A stretch of DNA of 64,000 nucleotides from Rhodobacter calidifons (GCF_011174775.1 NZ_JAANHS010000002.1:372001-436000), one strand, 5' to 3'; counted from the first letter of the stretch, positions 24,267-34,078 are shown. The notes: generated by a model from the sequence alone, not told the origin. Made by a program: numbers and translations.

Positions 24267-26188
24267 CCGCGCCGACCCTGACCGACGCCCAGGCAACGGG
24301 ACTGGCGCGCGGGATCACGGGCAGCCGTCCGGCCGTGGCCGCGATCCATGACGAGATCGCCGCGCGGGTCTCGCCGGACCTCGACGACTTCAAGACGGTG
24401 GCTTTGGGCCTCCAGGATCCGGTTCAGGCCTTCGCAGCGGTGATCAGGGCCGCCTCGGCGGCCGATCCGCCCTGGCACGGCATCCTGATGGCCGAACTGG
24501 CGGCGCTGGGCATGATCGACCTGCCGGCGGCGATCACCGGGGCCGAGGCGGCGGGCGGGTCGCTTTCAGTCCTTCCCGAGAATTTCGGCGCGGCCGGGGT
24601 CGCTGCCCAGGATTTCGTCACGGCCATGGCCCCCGCCCTGGGCATGGCGGACCTGTTGGCCGCCTTCAACCTGTCGGCCCGCCGGTTGTGCCATGTCCGG
24701 GTGCTGGACGCGGCGCAGGACAAGGTGGTGAGCCAGGGCACGGGGTTCCTGATCGGGCTGCATACGGTGCTGACCTGCTGGCATGTGGTGGCTCCGCTGC
24801 TTGAAAGGGCAACGGGCAACATGCTGGAGGGCAGCTTTGCGCGGCTGTCCTGCACCTTCGAACGGCTGGGAGCCGCTGACGGTCGGACCCATCCGGTGCA
24901 GGAGAACTGGCTGGTCGGCTTCAGTCCGGCGCCACGGCAGCCCGGCGACCCGCAGCCGCAAGCCTTCAGCCCGGATGGCACGTTCCTGGATTACTGCGCG
25001 ATCCGGCTGCGGGGGGCGCCCGGACGGGAACGGGGGTTCTACGATCTGGCAGCCTTCGGTGGGCTTGACCACAAGGACGACAACTTCTTCGTGTTCCAGC
25101 ATCCGGCCGGCGTGCCGCAACGGGCCGGGTTCGCAAGGAACACGCGGCTGGACGACCACGACCCGAACCATCTGCGCCACGAGGTCTGGACGGCCAGCGG
25201 ATCCTCCGGCGGGTTGTGCCTGAACAACAGGCTGCAACCCGTGGCGATGCACCGGGCCGCGGCCAGGGTGCGGAATGCGCAAGGTCAGGTCACGCAGCAC
25301 TACAATCTGGCTGTCCTTCTGAAGTCGATCCACGCAGCGCGCCCTGACCTTGGCGATCCGAGGCTGGGCGATCCGCAGGGGCTGAACGACCGGCTGTGGC
25401 GGCTGGCGGACGGATCGCGGGCGGTGGTGGGGCGGCTCAGCTCGCAGAGCACGCTGCGGCAGATGGCGCTGCGGCCCGATCCGGCGATCCTTGTCGTCCA
25501 GGGGCCGAAGGAAAGCGGAAAAAGCTTCTCGACCGCGCTCTTGCGCGATTCGCTGCCGATCGAGACGCGGATCATCATCGAACTGTCGGCGACCGAACTG
25601 CCGGCGCGGGCGCTGGACCTTGCCCGGATGATCTTGGCGCGGGCCGGCATGCCGGCGGCCCGGATCGACGCGGCGCTGGCCGCGCCGGGCAACCTGACCA
25701 CGGCGGCCGCGACGGTGGCGGGGATCTTCAACGCGATGAAGCGGGTGCTTCTGGAGATGGCCAGGGCCGATCCGACGCAGGCCCGGACGCTGTGGCTGGT
25801 GATCGACGAACTGGACGTGGCCCGCCTGCCGGGGATCGGGGCGCGGATGCTTCTGGACCGGATCTACAGCGACGAAGAACTGCGCGCAGTGCTGCGCGTG
25901 GTGCTGATCGGGCTGAAGGACACGCTGACCGGGGTCGGGTCGAACCTGATCGGCTTCGACACCTTGCCGGACCCGGCGAAGATCGATGCGGGAGATGTCG
26001 AAAGCTGCCTGGACGGGTTGACCGTCGGGGTCGGGAAGGTGCCGGACGTGGGCCAGTCACGGCGCCACGCAAGGCTGGTCATCGGCGCGGCCGAAGTGCT
26101 GGCCGAGGAGGCGGGCAGGCGATCCAGGCTGGCGCTGCTCTCCGGCTATCTGTCGAGGGTTTACATGAAGGCGCTTGAGGAATGGTAG
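24263..26188 (+). CDS. trypsin-like protease fused to a P-loop NTPase
   Basis: A 641-residue protein. Residues 1-110 form a helical domain of unknown family that may be an adaptor. Residues 140-355 are a trypsin-like protease with His174 (TCWHVV), Asp243 (LDYCAI) and Ser315 (GSSGGLC). Residues 385-641 are a P-loop ATPase: Walker A GPKESGKS (414-421) and Walker B LWLVIDELD (Asp515, Glu516). It starts with GTG in a four-base overlap with the upstream double protease and overlaps the downstream NTPase by seven bases. Protease and ATPase in one chain suggests nucleotide-gated proteolysis. It belongs to the style of EAD/STAND conflict systems, but that is inference. Confidence 0.85.
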   Translation: MTAPTLTDAQATGLARGITGSRPAVAAIHDEIAARVSPDLDDFKTVALGLQDPVQAFAAVIRAASAADPPWHGILMAELAALGMIDLPAAITGAEAAGGSLSVLPENFGAAGVAAQDFVTAMAPALGMADLLAAFNLSARRLCHVRVLDAAQDKVVSQGTGFLIGLHTVLTCWHVVAPLLERATGNMLEGSFARLSCTFERLGAADGRTHPVQENWLVGFSPAPRQPGDPQPQAFSPDGTFLDYCAIRLRGAPGRERGFYDLAAFGGLDHKDDNFFVFQHPAGVPQRAGFARNTRLDDHDPNHLRHEVWTASGSSGGLCLNNRLQPVAMHRAAARVRNAQGQVTQHYNLAVLLKSIHAARPDLGDPRLGDPQGLNDRLWRLADGSRAVVGRLSSQSTLRQMALRPDPAILVVQGPKESGKSFSTALLRDSLPIETRIIIELSATELPARALDLARMILARAGMPAARIDAALAAPGNLTTAAATVAGIFNAMKRVLLEMARADPTQARTLWLVIDELDVARLPGIGARMLLDRIYSDEELRAVLRVVLIGLKDTLTGVGSNLIGFDTLPDPAKIDAGDVESCLDGLTVGVGKVPDVGQSRRHARLVIGAAEVLAEEAGRRSRLALLSGYLSRVYMKALEEW

Positions 26189-29100
26189 ACCTTGCCCCCC
26201 TTCATCTGACCCGCGCGGCCCTGATGGGGGCCTTCGATCCCCTGACCCTGCTGGGCCTGACCAAGGGCAAGGACGCGCCGCGTCTGCGCGCGCTGGCGCG
26301 GGTGGCGACCGAGGTCAAGCTGGGGGAGACCTGGCTCTGGCGCCTGACGCCGGATGCGCAGCGCGAGGGGCTGGCATGGTTGCCCGGCGGAGACGAGCGC
26401 CGCAAGCTGCTGGCCGATCTGCCGCCGGGTTCCGGTGACGCGCTGGGCCGGGCCTTGCGACTGCTGCTTGCGGGCGGGCGCGCGCCGCCGCCGATTGCCC
26501 GGCGGCGGCGGGCCCGACCATCGGAGGCGGAACTGCCCGAACTTCTGGCATTGTTGCAGGCGCTGGAGCTTTTGACGAATGTCGAGGTCACGCTTGAGGG
26601 CTGGGCCGCCGAGCCCGACCTGGCGCGGCGGCTTGCCGTGGCGACGGTCGCGGCCGACAAGGGTGCGGCAAGCCGGCAGATCCTGGGCTGGACCCTGCAC
26701 GGGCGCGGAACGCAGTTGGCCGCCCTGCACGCCTTCGCCGCGCGGGGCGAGGTCCGGATGCCTCCGCTTGTGCCCCCCGAAGCGGTCACTGCCCGCAGGT
26801 CTGCCGCGGCGCCGACGGTGATCCTGTCCGGGCTGGGCGGCAGCGGGAAGTCCGCCTTGATCGAGGCGCTGCGCCGGCGTCTCGGGCGCGGCGAGGTCAT
26901 CTTCCGGGCGGTGTTCGATCTGGACCAGCCCGCCCTGCGGGCCGGGAACAGGGTGGCGCTGACGCAAGAGCTCTTGCGCCAGATCGGAGAGCAGCGCGAC
27001 GACCTGGACGAAAGGCTTTCGGCGATCCGGCAGAGCCTGCGCGCCGGGGTGGCGGCGGGCAGCGAGGTGGTCGATCCGGGCCGCGAGGCGAGTGCGGTCC
27101 TGGCCAGTCTGGCCGCGCTGAACGATCTTCTGTCCGAGGACGGCGAGCTGCCGATCCGGCTGGTCCTGATCTTCGACACCTTCGAGGAGGCGCTGATCCT
27201 GGGCGAGTTTCAGATCAGGCTGATTGCGGACTGGATTGCTTTGCTTGGCCGCAGACGGTTGCAGCCAAGGGTCATCCTGGCGGGCCGCGAGGCCGACAGG
27301 ATCCCGGTGTCCATGCTTCCCGGACTTGCCGTGCAGGGCGTATTGCCCCTGGGCGACCTTGGCACGAGGGCGGGTCGGGCGCTTTTGCGGGACCAGTTCC
27401 GGGCGAGGAAGGTTGCCGCCGAGGACCTGGTGCCGAAGCTGGTCGCGGTCTACGGCTCGGACCCGCTGACCCTGGTGATGCTGGCACGTTTCGCCGAAAG
27501 CCTGGGCAGCGAGGGGCGCGATGTCCGGGCCGACCTGATCGCCCTGGCAGAGGACGGGGCCTCGGAGGCGCGCGCGCGGCTGGACGGCGAGATGCAGCAG
27601 ACCTTCCTGTTCTCGCGCATCCTGAACCGGTTGCCGCGGCAGGACGTGCAGGCCCTGGCGAGCCCCGGCCTTGTCCTGCGCCGGATAACGCCCGAGCTGA
27701 TCCGGGAAGTGCTTGCCGGCCCCTGCGGGCTGAAGCCGGGGCTCACGAGGGCCGAGGCAACGCAGCTGTTCAAGCGCCTGGCGGACGTAAGGTGGCTGGT
27801 GCGGCCTGTTTCCGAGGAGCCGCCGATGGTCGAACATGTCCCCGAACTTCGCCGGCGGATGCTGTCGCAGACCCTGCGGGACCCCAGGGCAAAGGCGGTG
27901 GCCGAGGCGGCGATCGCCTGGTTCGAGAGCCTTGATGCAAGCGACCATCCGGGGGCCGAGCTGGAGGCGATCTACTACCGGGCGCTGCTGGATCCCGCCA
28001 GCCTGCCCCGCGATCCCGACCTCTTGCGGCGACTGGACGACCATCTGGGCGTGTTCGTGGCCGACCTGGACTTCGCGCGCGAACTGTTCCGGCATGCCCG
28101 CGGCAAGATCGTCAGCCAGAAGACGGTCCAGTCCCTGGCCTGGGGCGAGGCCCGGTTCGGCGCGCGCGACCAGCGGATCAGGTTGCAGATGTCCGAAGGT
28201 CAGGAGCGCGCCGCAAGCGCCGAGACGACCATGGCTGGTGGCCCGGAGGAAAGGGGGCCGATGTCGGCCGGGGAAGTCACGCTTGCCTTTGTCGAACTGC
28301 GTCTGTCCGTCGCCGCCGCCCAGGCGCCCCGGCTAGCGCGCGCGCTGCTGGATGCGTTTCCGGGCACGGTCACGCGGCTATCCTTTACCGGCGGCGAGAT
28401 GGCTGCCGAGGACCTTCAGGATCTCTCGCTGGCGGCGCTTCAGGCGGCGACGGCCTGCCTTGCGCCCGAGGTCGGACCCGGACCGGCGACCGATCTGCGG
28501 GCCGCGGTCCGCGACTGGCTGGACGATGCCGAACAGCGCGCGCGGTTGAAATGGGCCTATGCCAATGCGACGCAGCAGTCCGGGCAGCTTTGGCCCGCCC
28601 GGCTGGCTACGGTGCTGGTCCTGTCGCTGGCCGACGGGACGGCGCTGTCCGACCTGGGAGAGGCCCTGCCGCTGGGGGTGCAGGGCATGGCGCGGCTGTC
28701 GCACAGCCCCTTTGCCTGGCGCAGCCTGCGCCTTGTCGGCCCGCTGCGCGAGGGGGCCGAAGTCAAGGGCATTGCGCTGGCCTATCTGGGGCATGAGGTG
28801 ATGGCGGTCGTGGCGGCAGAGTTCCAGGCCTGGGTCGGGTCCAACGTCCCGAAACCCCGGCAAGAGGAGCTTTCGCGCGTGTTCCGGACACTCTTCGACA
28901 ACCCGGCGCAAGTGTCGATCCGCGATCACAATGCGGTCGATGCGATGCTGTATCGCGAGGACGTGACGATCCGGGACCGGCTGCCGTCGCTCGCCCGGCT
29001 GCCTTCGGCCATGCCGGGCCGCCTGCCCGAGTTCCACGGCGCCTTCAGGTTCATCCTGACCGGCGATGAACTTGCGCCCGAAGTGGTGCAGGAAGCGGTG

Positions 29101-29409
29101 GCCGACCTGGCCCGCCGCGTGCCCTGGTGGCCGGGCGATCTGGACCCCGAAGCCTTTGCCGAAGCGCCCTACAGCCTGACGCTGGTCGCCTCGCTGGTGG
29201 ACACGGCGGACCGCTGCGGCCGGTTGCCGGACCTGGCGGCGGCCCTGGCGCGTCAGGCCGGAGCCCCCGCAGCCTGCCAGCGGCTTTCCGACCTGATCGA
29301 GGCGACCGCAAGCCATTACCGCCACGCCGCCGATGCGGCCCATGGCCTTCAGAGCTTGCCGCGCGGCAGGGAAGCCGGCCCACCGTTCCAGCTGCCGGAC
29401 AGTCTGTAG
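26182..29409 (+). CDS. large STAND-like P-loop NTPase
   Basis: A 1075-residue protein. An N-terminal region (1-200) of unknown fold precedes an ATPase with Walker A GLGGSGKS (217-224), Walker B LVLIFDTFEE (Asp332) and an ILAGRE sensor-like motif, as in STAND/NACHT-type signalling ATPases. A helical region follows, then a C-terminal part (about 720-1075). The last 100 residues (LVDTADRCGRLPDLAAALARQAG) resemble effector-associated domain 1 (EAD1), an adaptor module that links sensors to effectors such as trypsin-like proteases. The start is ATG 26182, overlapping the upstream gene by seven bases. Its 3' end overlaps the opposing hydrolase gene by 61 bases. Confidence 0.82.
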   Translation: MVDLAPLHLTRAALMGAFDPLTLLGLTKGKDAPRLRALARVATEVKLGETWLWRLTPDAQREGLAWLPGGDERRKLLADLPPGSGDALGRALRLLLAGGRAPPPIARRRRARPSEAELPELLALLQALELLTNVEVTLEGWAAEPDLARRLAVATVAADKGAASRQILGWTLHGRGTQLAALHAFAARGEVRMPPLVPPEAVTARRSAAAPTVILSGLGGSGKSALIEALRRRLGRGEVIFRAVFDLDQPALRAGNRVALTQELLRQIGEQRDDLDERLSAIRQSLRAGVAAGSEVVDPGREASAVLASLAALNDLLSEDGELPIRLVLIFDTFEEALILGEFQIRLIADWIALLGRRRLQPRVILAGREADRIPVSMLPGLAVQGVLPLGDLGTRAGRALLRDQFRARKVAAEDLVPKLVAVYGSDPLTLVMLARFAESLGSEGRDVRADLIALAEDGASEARARLDGEMQQTFLFSRILNRLPRQDVQALASPGLVLRRITPELIREVLAGPCGLKPGLTRAEATQLFKRLADVRWLVRPVSEEPPMVEHVPELRRRMLSQTLRDPRAKAVAEAAIAWFESLDASDHPGAELEAIYYRALLDPASLPRDPDLLRRLDDHLGVFVADLDFARELFRHARGKIVSQKTVQSLAWGEARFGARDQRIRLQMSEGQERAASAETTMAGGPEERGPMSAGEVTLAFVELRLSVAAAQAPRLARALLDAFPGTVTRLSFTGGEMAAEDLQDLSLAALQAATACLAPEVGPGPATDLRAAVRDWLDDAEQRARLKWAYANATQQSGQLWPARLATVLVLSLADGTALSDLGEALPLGVQGMARLSHSPFAWRSLRLVGPLREGAEVKGIALAYLGHEVMAVVAAEFQAWVGSNVPKPRQEELSRVFRTLFDNPAQVSIRDHNAVDAMLYREDVTIRDRLPSLARLPSAMPGRLPEFHGAFRFILTGDELAPEVVQEAVADLARRVPWWPGDLDPEAFAEAPYSLTLVASLVDTADRCGRLPDLAAALARQAGAPAACQRLSDLIEATASHYRHAADAAHGLQSLPRGREAGPPFQLPDSL

Positions 29410-31271
29410 GACTGGTCGATGCGGTCGTGATGCCAAGAAAGCTGTCCGCTGACCTGGCCGCTGACCTCGATCTCCAGCGACAGGCTGTCTGCCGTATCCG
29501 CAACAAGCCTGTCGGTCGCGGTTCCCTGGACGGCAATCTCGGGCCAGTAGCGGCAGGAGGAGAAGCTGTAGTCGGTGCCCGCATCGGTCGCGGCGGCCGC
29601 AACCGTGCCGCCGAACGGGCAGCCGAAGCTCGTCGCGTGCTGGCCGTCCCAGCCGGACAGCGCGATCATGCCGAACAGCTCGGTCTCGACGGCGCGGGCG
29701 ACGGCGAAGGGATCGGACCTTTCGGCCGGATCCGTCAGCGTCAGGGGTATGTAGTCGGCCATCGGCTCCTGTTGGCAGAGCTGTTCGCGCGCGGCGGGCA
29801 GGGTGCCATCGTAGAGCAGCGCCTGGACGATGCGGTCGGGGCAGGCCTGACCCCGGCCCCAGATCACGTGCGATCCGCCGGCCATGAACACGCCATAGGC
29901 GTTGCGGGCCGCGTCCAGCACCGAATAGGCCATCGAGGCCGGCGTGATCGGGTCGCGGTCGCCGTTCAGGACCAGCGTCGGCCAGTCGCCGCCGGCATAG
30001 GGCGCGGGTCGCCGGTCCGGCCCCTGATGCGGCCACAAGGCGCAGGCCACCCGTTCCAGATAGTAGGACCGCAAGAGACGCGGTGCCATCGGGCGCAATG
30101 CCCGGGCCTCGTCCAGGATGCGGCGGGCGCGTTCCTCGGGCGTGCCTGCGCCGCTGCCGTAGTCGGAACAGGTGATGGCGAAATAGGCCGCGCCGAACCA
30201 GCCGGGATCCAGGATGCCGATCTCGGTCTCGGGGTCGATATACATGTTCAGGTAGCCAAGCTGGAGCATCGGCACCAGATTGCCCCGGCTGGCCGCCGCC
30301 AGCGCCCGCAGGAATTCGGCGCGGCCTTCGGGCGAATAGAGGGCGAAGAAGGCGTTGGCCTCCAGAAAGCCCGTGGTCAGGTGGCGCGTGGCCATGGTGT
30401 CGTCGGCCAGCGGATAGGGCACCGGGATCGGCGCTTCGGCCGCGCGGCGGGCCAGATCGTCATAGGCCGCCGCCGCCCCGCCGGGAATGTCGGCGGCACA
30501 GGCCGGCAACGCGTCGCAAAGCGCGAAGGTCTCGGCCAGAAGTGCTTCGGCTGCAAGGGTGTAGCGGCGGTAGAAGCCCTCGGCGTCCAGCGTGAGATCG
30601 ACCACGCCATCCAGGATCACCCCGCGCACTGCCTGGGGGAACTGGGTGGCATAGGCCTGCACCAGCTGGGTGCCGTAGCTTTCGCCGTAGAGCCAGACCT
30701 TCGGCCCGCCCAGGGCCTGACGCAGCGCCTCGGAATCGCGGATCGCCTGGTCGGTATTGACGAAGGGCAGCAGCCAGTCGGCGTCCAGTTCCGCCGTGCA
30801 GTCGGTGACGAAGCGGCCGGCCGTTTCAAGCACGCCTTCGGGGTCGTCGATCGAGACGGGGGCGATGTCGAACCGCGCCTGGGCGGTGGGGCAGGCCAGA
30901 CCATGCACCGCCCCCGTGCCGCGCTGATCGACGAAGACGATGTCCATCGATTCGGCAAGGCTGGGGTCGAAGGCGGCCAGGTAGCTGTCGGTCGAGGCAA
31001 GGCCCGATCCGCCCGGGCCGCCGACGAAATAGAACAGGATGCCCCGGCTTTCCCCGGAGGCGAAGGACAGGGCGAAGGTGATGTCCAGCGTCCGGTCGGG
31101 ATCGTTTGCCCAGTGATCCAGCGGCACGGTCAGCGTGGTGCAGCTGAGGTTGCTCATCTCGCAGGGGAAGAGGTCAAGCCCGGCGGCGGCCTCGCGCAGC
31201 GACAGCTCGGCGAAGGCGGGGGTGCAGGCGGGGCCGGACAGGAGACCGATCAGGATCAGGGCGTGACGCAT
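29349..31271 (-). CDS. secreted alpha/beta hydrolase, tripeptidyl aminopeptidase-like (S33)
   Basis: A 640-residue protein with a signal peptide (residues 1-21, ending AFA). Oxyanion region FVGGPGGSG, then VDQRGTG, nucleophile Ser198 in LYGESYG, acidic residue in [10 protein letters not shown] and His in GGSHVIWG form the catalytic triad of the TAP/prolyl aminopeptidase group. Many cysteines fit a periplasmic or extracellular location. It probably releases short peptides from N-termini. ATG 31271 is chosen because it starts the signal peptide. Its last 61 bases overlap the 3' end of the STAND-like NTPase gene on the other strand. Whether it belongs functionally to the island is uncertain. Confidence 0.86.
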   Translation of the reverse strand: MRHALILIGLLSGPACTPAFAELSLREAAAGLDLFPCEMSNLSCTTLTVPLDHWANDPDRTLDITFALSFASGESRGILFYFVGGPGGSGLASTDSYLAAFDPSLAESMDIVFVDQRGTGAVHGLACPTAQARFDIAPVSIDDPEGVLETAGRFVTDCTAELDADWLLPFVNTDQAIRDSEALRQALGGPKVWLYGESYGTQLVQAYATQFPQAVRGVILDGVVDLTLDAEGFYRRYTLAAEALLAETFALCDALPACAADIPGGAAAAYDDLARRAAEAPIPVPYPLADDTMATRHLTTGFLEANAFFALYSPEGRAEFLRALAAASRGNLVPMLQLGYLNMYIDPETEIGILDPGWFGAAYFAITCSDYGSGAGTPEERARRILDEARALRPMAPRLLRSYYLERVACALWPHQGPDRRPAPYAGGDWPTLVLNGDRDPITPASMAYSVLDAARNAYGVFMAGGSHVIWGRGQACPDRIVQALLYDGTLPAAREQLCQQEPMADYIPLTLTDPAERSDPFAVARAVETELFGMIALSGWDGQHATSFGCPFGGTVAAAATDAGTDYSFSSCRYWPEIAVQGTATDRLVADTADSLSLEIEVSGQVSGQLSWHHDRIDQSYRLSGSWNGGPASLPRGKL

Positions 31272-31401
31272 CGGGGCCTTTCCGTCGGCGCAGGGATTCG
31301 GCGGCGGCCGAGGCCGACTGCCCCGGCAGGCTAGTCGGGCGCGGCGCAATGGCCAAGAGGGGATGCGCGGATCGGCGGGCCTCACCGTCAGGCTTCACTT
31401 G

Positions 31402-31446
31402 GGCGTGAAGCACGGAGGCGTGAAGCACGGAGGCGTGAAGCACGGA
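31402..31446. repeat. 15-base tandem repeat, three perfect copies, upstream of msrA
   Basis: The unit GGCGTGAAGCACGGA occurs three times head to tail. The GTGAAGC in the first copy also pairs with GCTTCAC at 31392-31398 to form a hairpin with a 6-base loop. The array lies 64 bases before the msrA start, in its promoter or leader. Copy number could vary by slippage. Confidence 0.85.
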
Positions 31447-31509
31447 TCGGTGACTGGACGCACCCGGGACAAGGCGTCACGTTCGGCGCGTGTGCTTCGG
31501 GAGGATGAG

Positions 31510-32124
31510 ATGCCAAAATGGGTTCTGGTCGCGCTGGCGGCCATTCTGCCGGCCTTCGTCGGGTCGGCCCGGGCCGAGACGGCCATCGTCGCCGGGGGCT
31601 GCTTCTGGTGCGTCGAGGCGGATTTCGAGAAGGTGAAGGGCGTCAGCGGCGTGGTGTCGGGGTATACCGGCGGCACCTTGCAGAACCCGACCTACCGCAA
31701 CCATGCAGGCCATTACGAGGCGGTGGAGATCACCTTCGACCCGAAGGTCATCGCCTACGGCGACCTGATCGCGCTGTTCCTGCGTTCGGTCGATGTGCTG
31801 GATGCGGGCGGGCAGTTCTGCGACCGGGGTGACGCCTACCGCACGGCGATCTTCGTGCAGGATGCGGCGCAGCGGAAGGCAGCCGAGGCGGCGGTGGCCG
31901 AGGCCGAGGCGGTGCTGGGCCGGAAGATCGTGACTCCGGTGCTGGACGCCAAGCGGTTCTGGATCGCCGAGGACTACCACCAGGACTATTACAAGGGCAC
32001 GGACATCGTGCTGACCCGCGCCGGGCCGAAGTCGCAGGCCAATGCCTACAAGTTCTACCGCAAGGCCTGCGGCCGCGACGCGCGGGTGCGGGAGCTGTGG
32101 GGCGCCCGGGCCTTTCCGCGCTAA
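31510..32124 (+). CDS. msrA: peptide-methionine (S)-S-oxide reductase, exported
   Basis: A 204-residue protein. A signal peptide (1-22, ending SARA) precedes the MsrA core with the catalytic Cys31 in GGCFWC, so this copy should repair oxidised methionine in periplasmic proteins. EITFDPKVI-type strands and RTAIF follow as in the family. ATG 31510 is preceded by GGGAGGATG, a good ribosome site; a longer frame from 31363 would read through the tandem repeat and is rejected. The stop overlaps the opposing SDR gene by four bases. Confidence 0.93.
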   Translation: MPKWVLVALAAILPAFVGSARAETAIVAGGCFWCVEADFEKVKGVSGVVSGYTGGTLQNPTYRNHAGHYEAVEITFDPKVIAYGDLIALFLRSVDVLDAGGQFCDRGDAYRTAIFVQDAAQRKAAEAAVAEAEAVLGRKIVTPVLDAKRFWIAEDYHQDYYKGTDIVLTRAGPKSQANAYKFYRKACGRDARVRELWGARAFPR

Positions 32125-32864
32125 CCCAGCGGCGGCAGGCCGGCCCTGGCGCGGAAGTCGGGCGCGCGGATGTCCAGTTCCTGCCCGGCCAGCGCGTCGG
32201 CCTCGGGCGTGCAGAGCCAGGCGATGGCGCGGGCCGGCAGGTCGGGCGGGGCCAGGTCGCCGCGCGGGATCTTCGAGACCGGGTTGATCCCCGAGGCGCG
32301 GATCGCGCCCTGCATGTCGGTGTCCACCACCCCCGGCGCGAAGCCGAAGATGCGGATGCCCTGATCGCCGTATTCCAGGTGGACGGACCGGGTGAGCATG
32401 GCCAGCCCCGCCTTGCACGCGCAATAGGCCGACCAGCCCTCTTGCGGGCGGTGCGCCGCGCCGGACGAGACGTTGACGATCGTCCCGCCACCCCGTGCAA
32501 CCATGCCGGCCAGCGCGCGTTGGGTGGCGTGGAAGGCCGAGATCAGGTTGACGTCGATGCTGTGCGCCCAGTCCTCTGCCGAGACATCGAGGATCCGGCC
32601 GATCGGGCCGATCACGGCGGCGTTGTTGACCAGGATGTCGAAGCCCTGCTCCATGAGCGTGGCCATCGCGATCCGGTCGGTCATGTCGGCGTGGTGGCCC
32701 GTGGCGGGGATGTCGCCCAGCGCGCGGCGGGCGGCGGCGAGGTTCGCGGCGCTGCGCGCGGTGAAGTGGACCTCGGCCCCCGCTTCGGCCAGGGCGCGGA
32801 CGGTGGCAAGGCCGATGCCGCGGCTGCCGCCGGTGACAAGCGCGGTCCTGCCGGAAAGTTTCAT
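32121..32864 (-). CDS. short-chain dehydrogenase/reductase
   Basis: A 247-residue classical SDR: cofactor loop TGGSRGIG at the N-terminus, NNAAVIG, catalytic Ser in NVSSGAAH and the Tyr/Lys pair in YCACK. It should be a cytosolic NAD(P)-dependent oxidoreductase; the FTARS sequence after strand two hints at NADPH preference. The substrate is unknown. ATG 32864 is preceded by GGAAG; the longer frame to 33053 adds a non-homologous arginine-rich segment. Confidence 0.9.
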   Translation of the reverse strand: MKLSGRTALVTGGSRGIGLATVRALAEAGAEVHFTARSAANLAAARRALGDIPATGHHADMTDRIAMATLMEQGFDILVNNAAVIGPIGRILDVSAEDWAHSIDVNLISAFHATQRALAGMVARGGGTIVNVSSGAAHRPQEGWSAYCACKAGLAMLTRSVHLEYGDQGIRIFGFAPGVVDTDMQGAIRASGINPVSKIPRGDLAPPDLPARAIAWLCTPEADALAGQELDIRAPDFRARAGLPPLG

Positions 32865-32983
32865 CGCTGCTTCCTTTCGTGATCGGCGAAGGGTAACGGC
32901 GGCAACCAACTGCTGTCCACCCTGCGGCGCGGGTTGACCCTGGCGCAGGGTCGCGCGAGGGTCGGGCAGAAGAGGAGTGAAAC

Positions 32984-34078
32984 GTGCGCAAGCTGTTGAT
33001 TGTCGTGATGCTGGTGGCCGGATGCGCGGCGCGCGGCGACTTCGAGACCGCACCCGCCGGGCTGGACGGGGGAACGCCCGAGGCGATCTTCGTCGGCACC
33101 ACCCGGGCCGAGGGCGATGCGGGCTTCGGTTTCGAGCGGTCGGAGGTGGCCAGTTTCCTGCGCTATGACGTCAGCATCCCGCCCGAGCGGGAAGCGGGCA
33201 AGGTCAACTGGCCGCCGAAGACGCGCAAGCCGGACGCGCGGAAGGACTTCCTGCTGCTGCACTGGCAGCGGTTCGGATCGGCAGGCGAATTCCGCTCGGC
33301 CCTGCGCGGGGCGTTGCAGCGGCGCGGCCAGACCGACGTCGTGGTCTATGTGCACGGATTCAACAACACGATGGCCGAGGGCGTCTATCGGGTGGCGCAG
33401 ATGCACCACGATCTGGCGGTGCCGGGCGTGGCGGTCCATTTCGCCTGGCCCTCGCGCGGGTCTGCGCTGGGCTATGTCTATGACCGCGATTCGGTGATGG
33501 CCTCGCGCAGCGGTCTGGTGGCGCTGATCGACGAGGTGGAGGGGGCGGGTGCGCAAAGCATCGTGCTGGTGGCCCATTCCATGGGGGCCTTCCTGAGCAT
33601 GGAGGCCCTGCGGCAGGAGGCGCTGAAGGGCGGGCCGAAGGCCCTGGCACGGATCAAGGGCGTGGTTCTGATCGCGCCGGATCTGGACCTGGACGTGTTC
33701 CGCGCGCAGGCGCGCGACATCGGCAAGCTGCCCGAGCCCTTCGTGATCTTCGGCAGTTCGCGCGACCGTATCCTGAACATCTCGGCGACCATTTCCGGCA
33801 CCGGCACGCGGTTGGGGAATATCGACGGCGTGAAGGAGATCGCGGATCTGAACGTGATCTATCTGGACACGGCCGCCTATACGACGGGCACCGGCCATCT
33901 GAACCTGGGCGAGAACCCCGCACTTCTGCAACTGTTCGGCGGGCTGGTCGGGATCGCGGATGCCTTCACCGCCGACGCCCGGGCCCGCGTGGGGCTGCTG
34001 CCGGGACTGGTGCTGACGGTGCGCAATGCGACCGAGATCGTGCTGGCCCCGGTCGGGGCGATTGCCGAGGGGCAATAG
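32984..34078 (+). CDS. alpha/beta hydrolase lipoprotein (DUF900-type)
   Basis: A 364-residue protein starting at GTG behind AGAGGAG. A short signal ends in the lipobox VAGC (Cys14), so it is membrane-anchored. The alpha/beta hydrolase core is seen in VVVYVHGFNNTM and the nucleophile elbow VAHSMGA (Ser199), with IAPDLDLDVF downstream. This pattern matches the DUF900/esterase-lipase group of unknown substrate. It lies among envelope genes and has a private promoter region: TTGACC at 32935 is a possible -35. Confidence 0.83.
   Translation: MRKLLIVVMLVAGCAARGDFETAPAGLDGGTPEAIFVGTTRAEGDAGFGFERSEVASFLRYDVSIPPEREAGKVNWPPKTRKPDARKDFLLLHWQRFGSAGEFRSALRGALQRRGQTDVVVYVHGFNNTMAEGVYRVAQMHHDLAVPGVAVHFAWPSRGSALGYVYDRDSVMASRSGLVALIDEVEGAGAQSIVLVAHSMGAFLSMEALRQEALKGGPKALARIKGVVLIAPDLDLDVFRAQARDIGKLPEPFVIFGSSRDRILNISATISGTGTRLGNIDGVKEIADLNVIYLDTAAYTTGTGHLNLGENPALLQLFGGLVGIADAFTADARARVGLLPGLVLTVRNATEIVLAPVGAIAEGQ

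Noticed and set aside
31402-31446. CRISPR array
   Set aside because: Three 15-base units with no spacers and no cas genes; it is a simple tandem repeat. The same applies to 38898-38938.
31363-31509. Longer msrA start that would translate the 15-base repeats into GVKHG repeats
   Set aside because: It would bury the signal peptide, and a strong ribosome site precedes the internal ATG at 31510.
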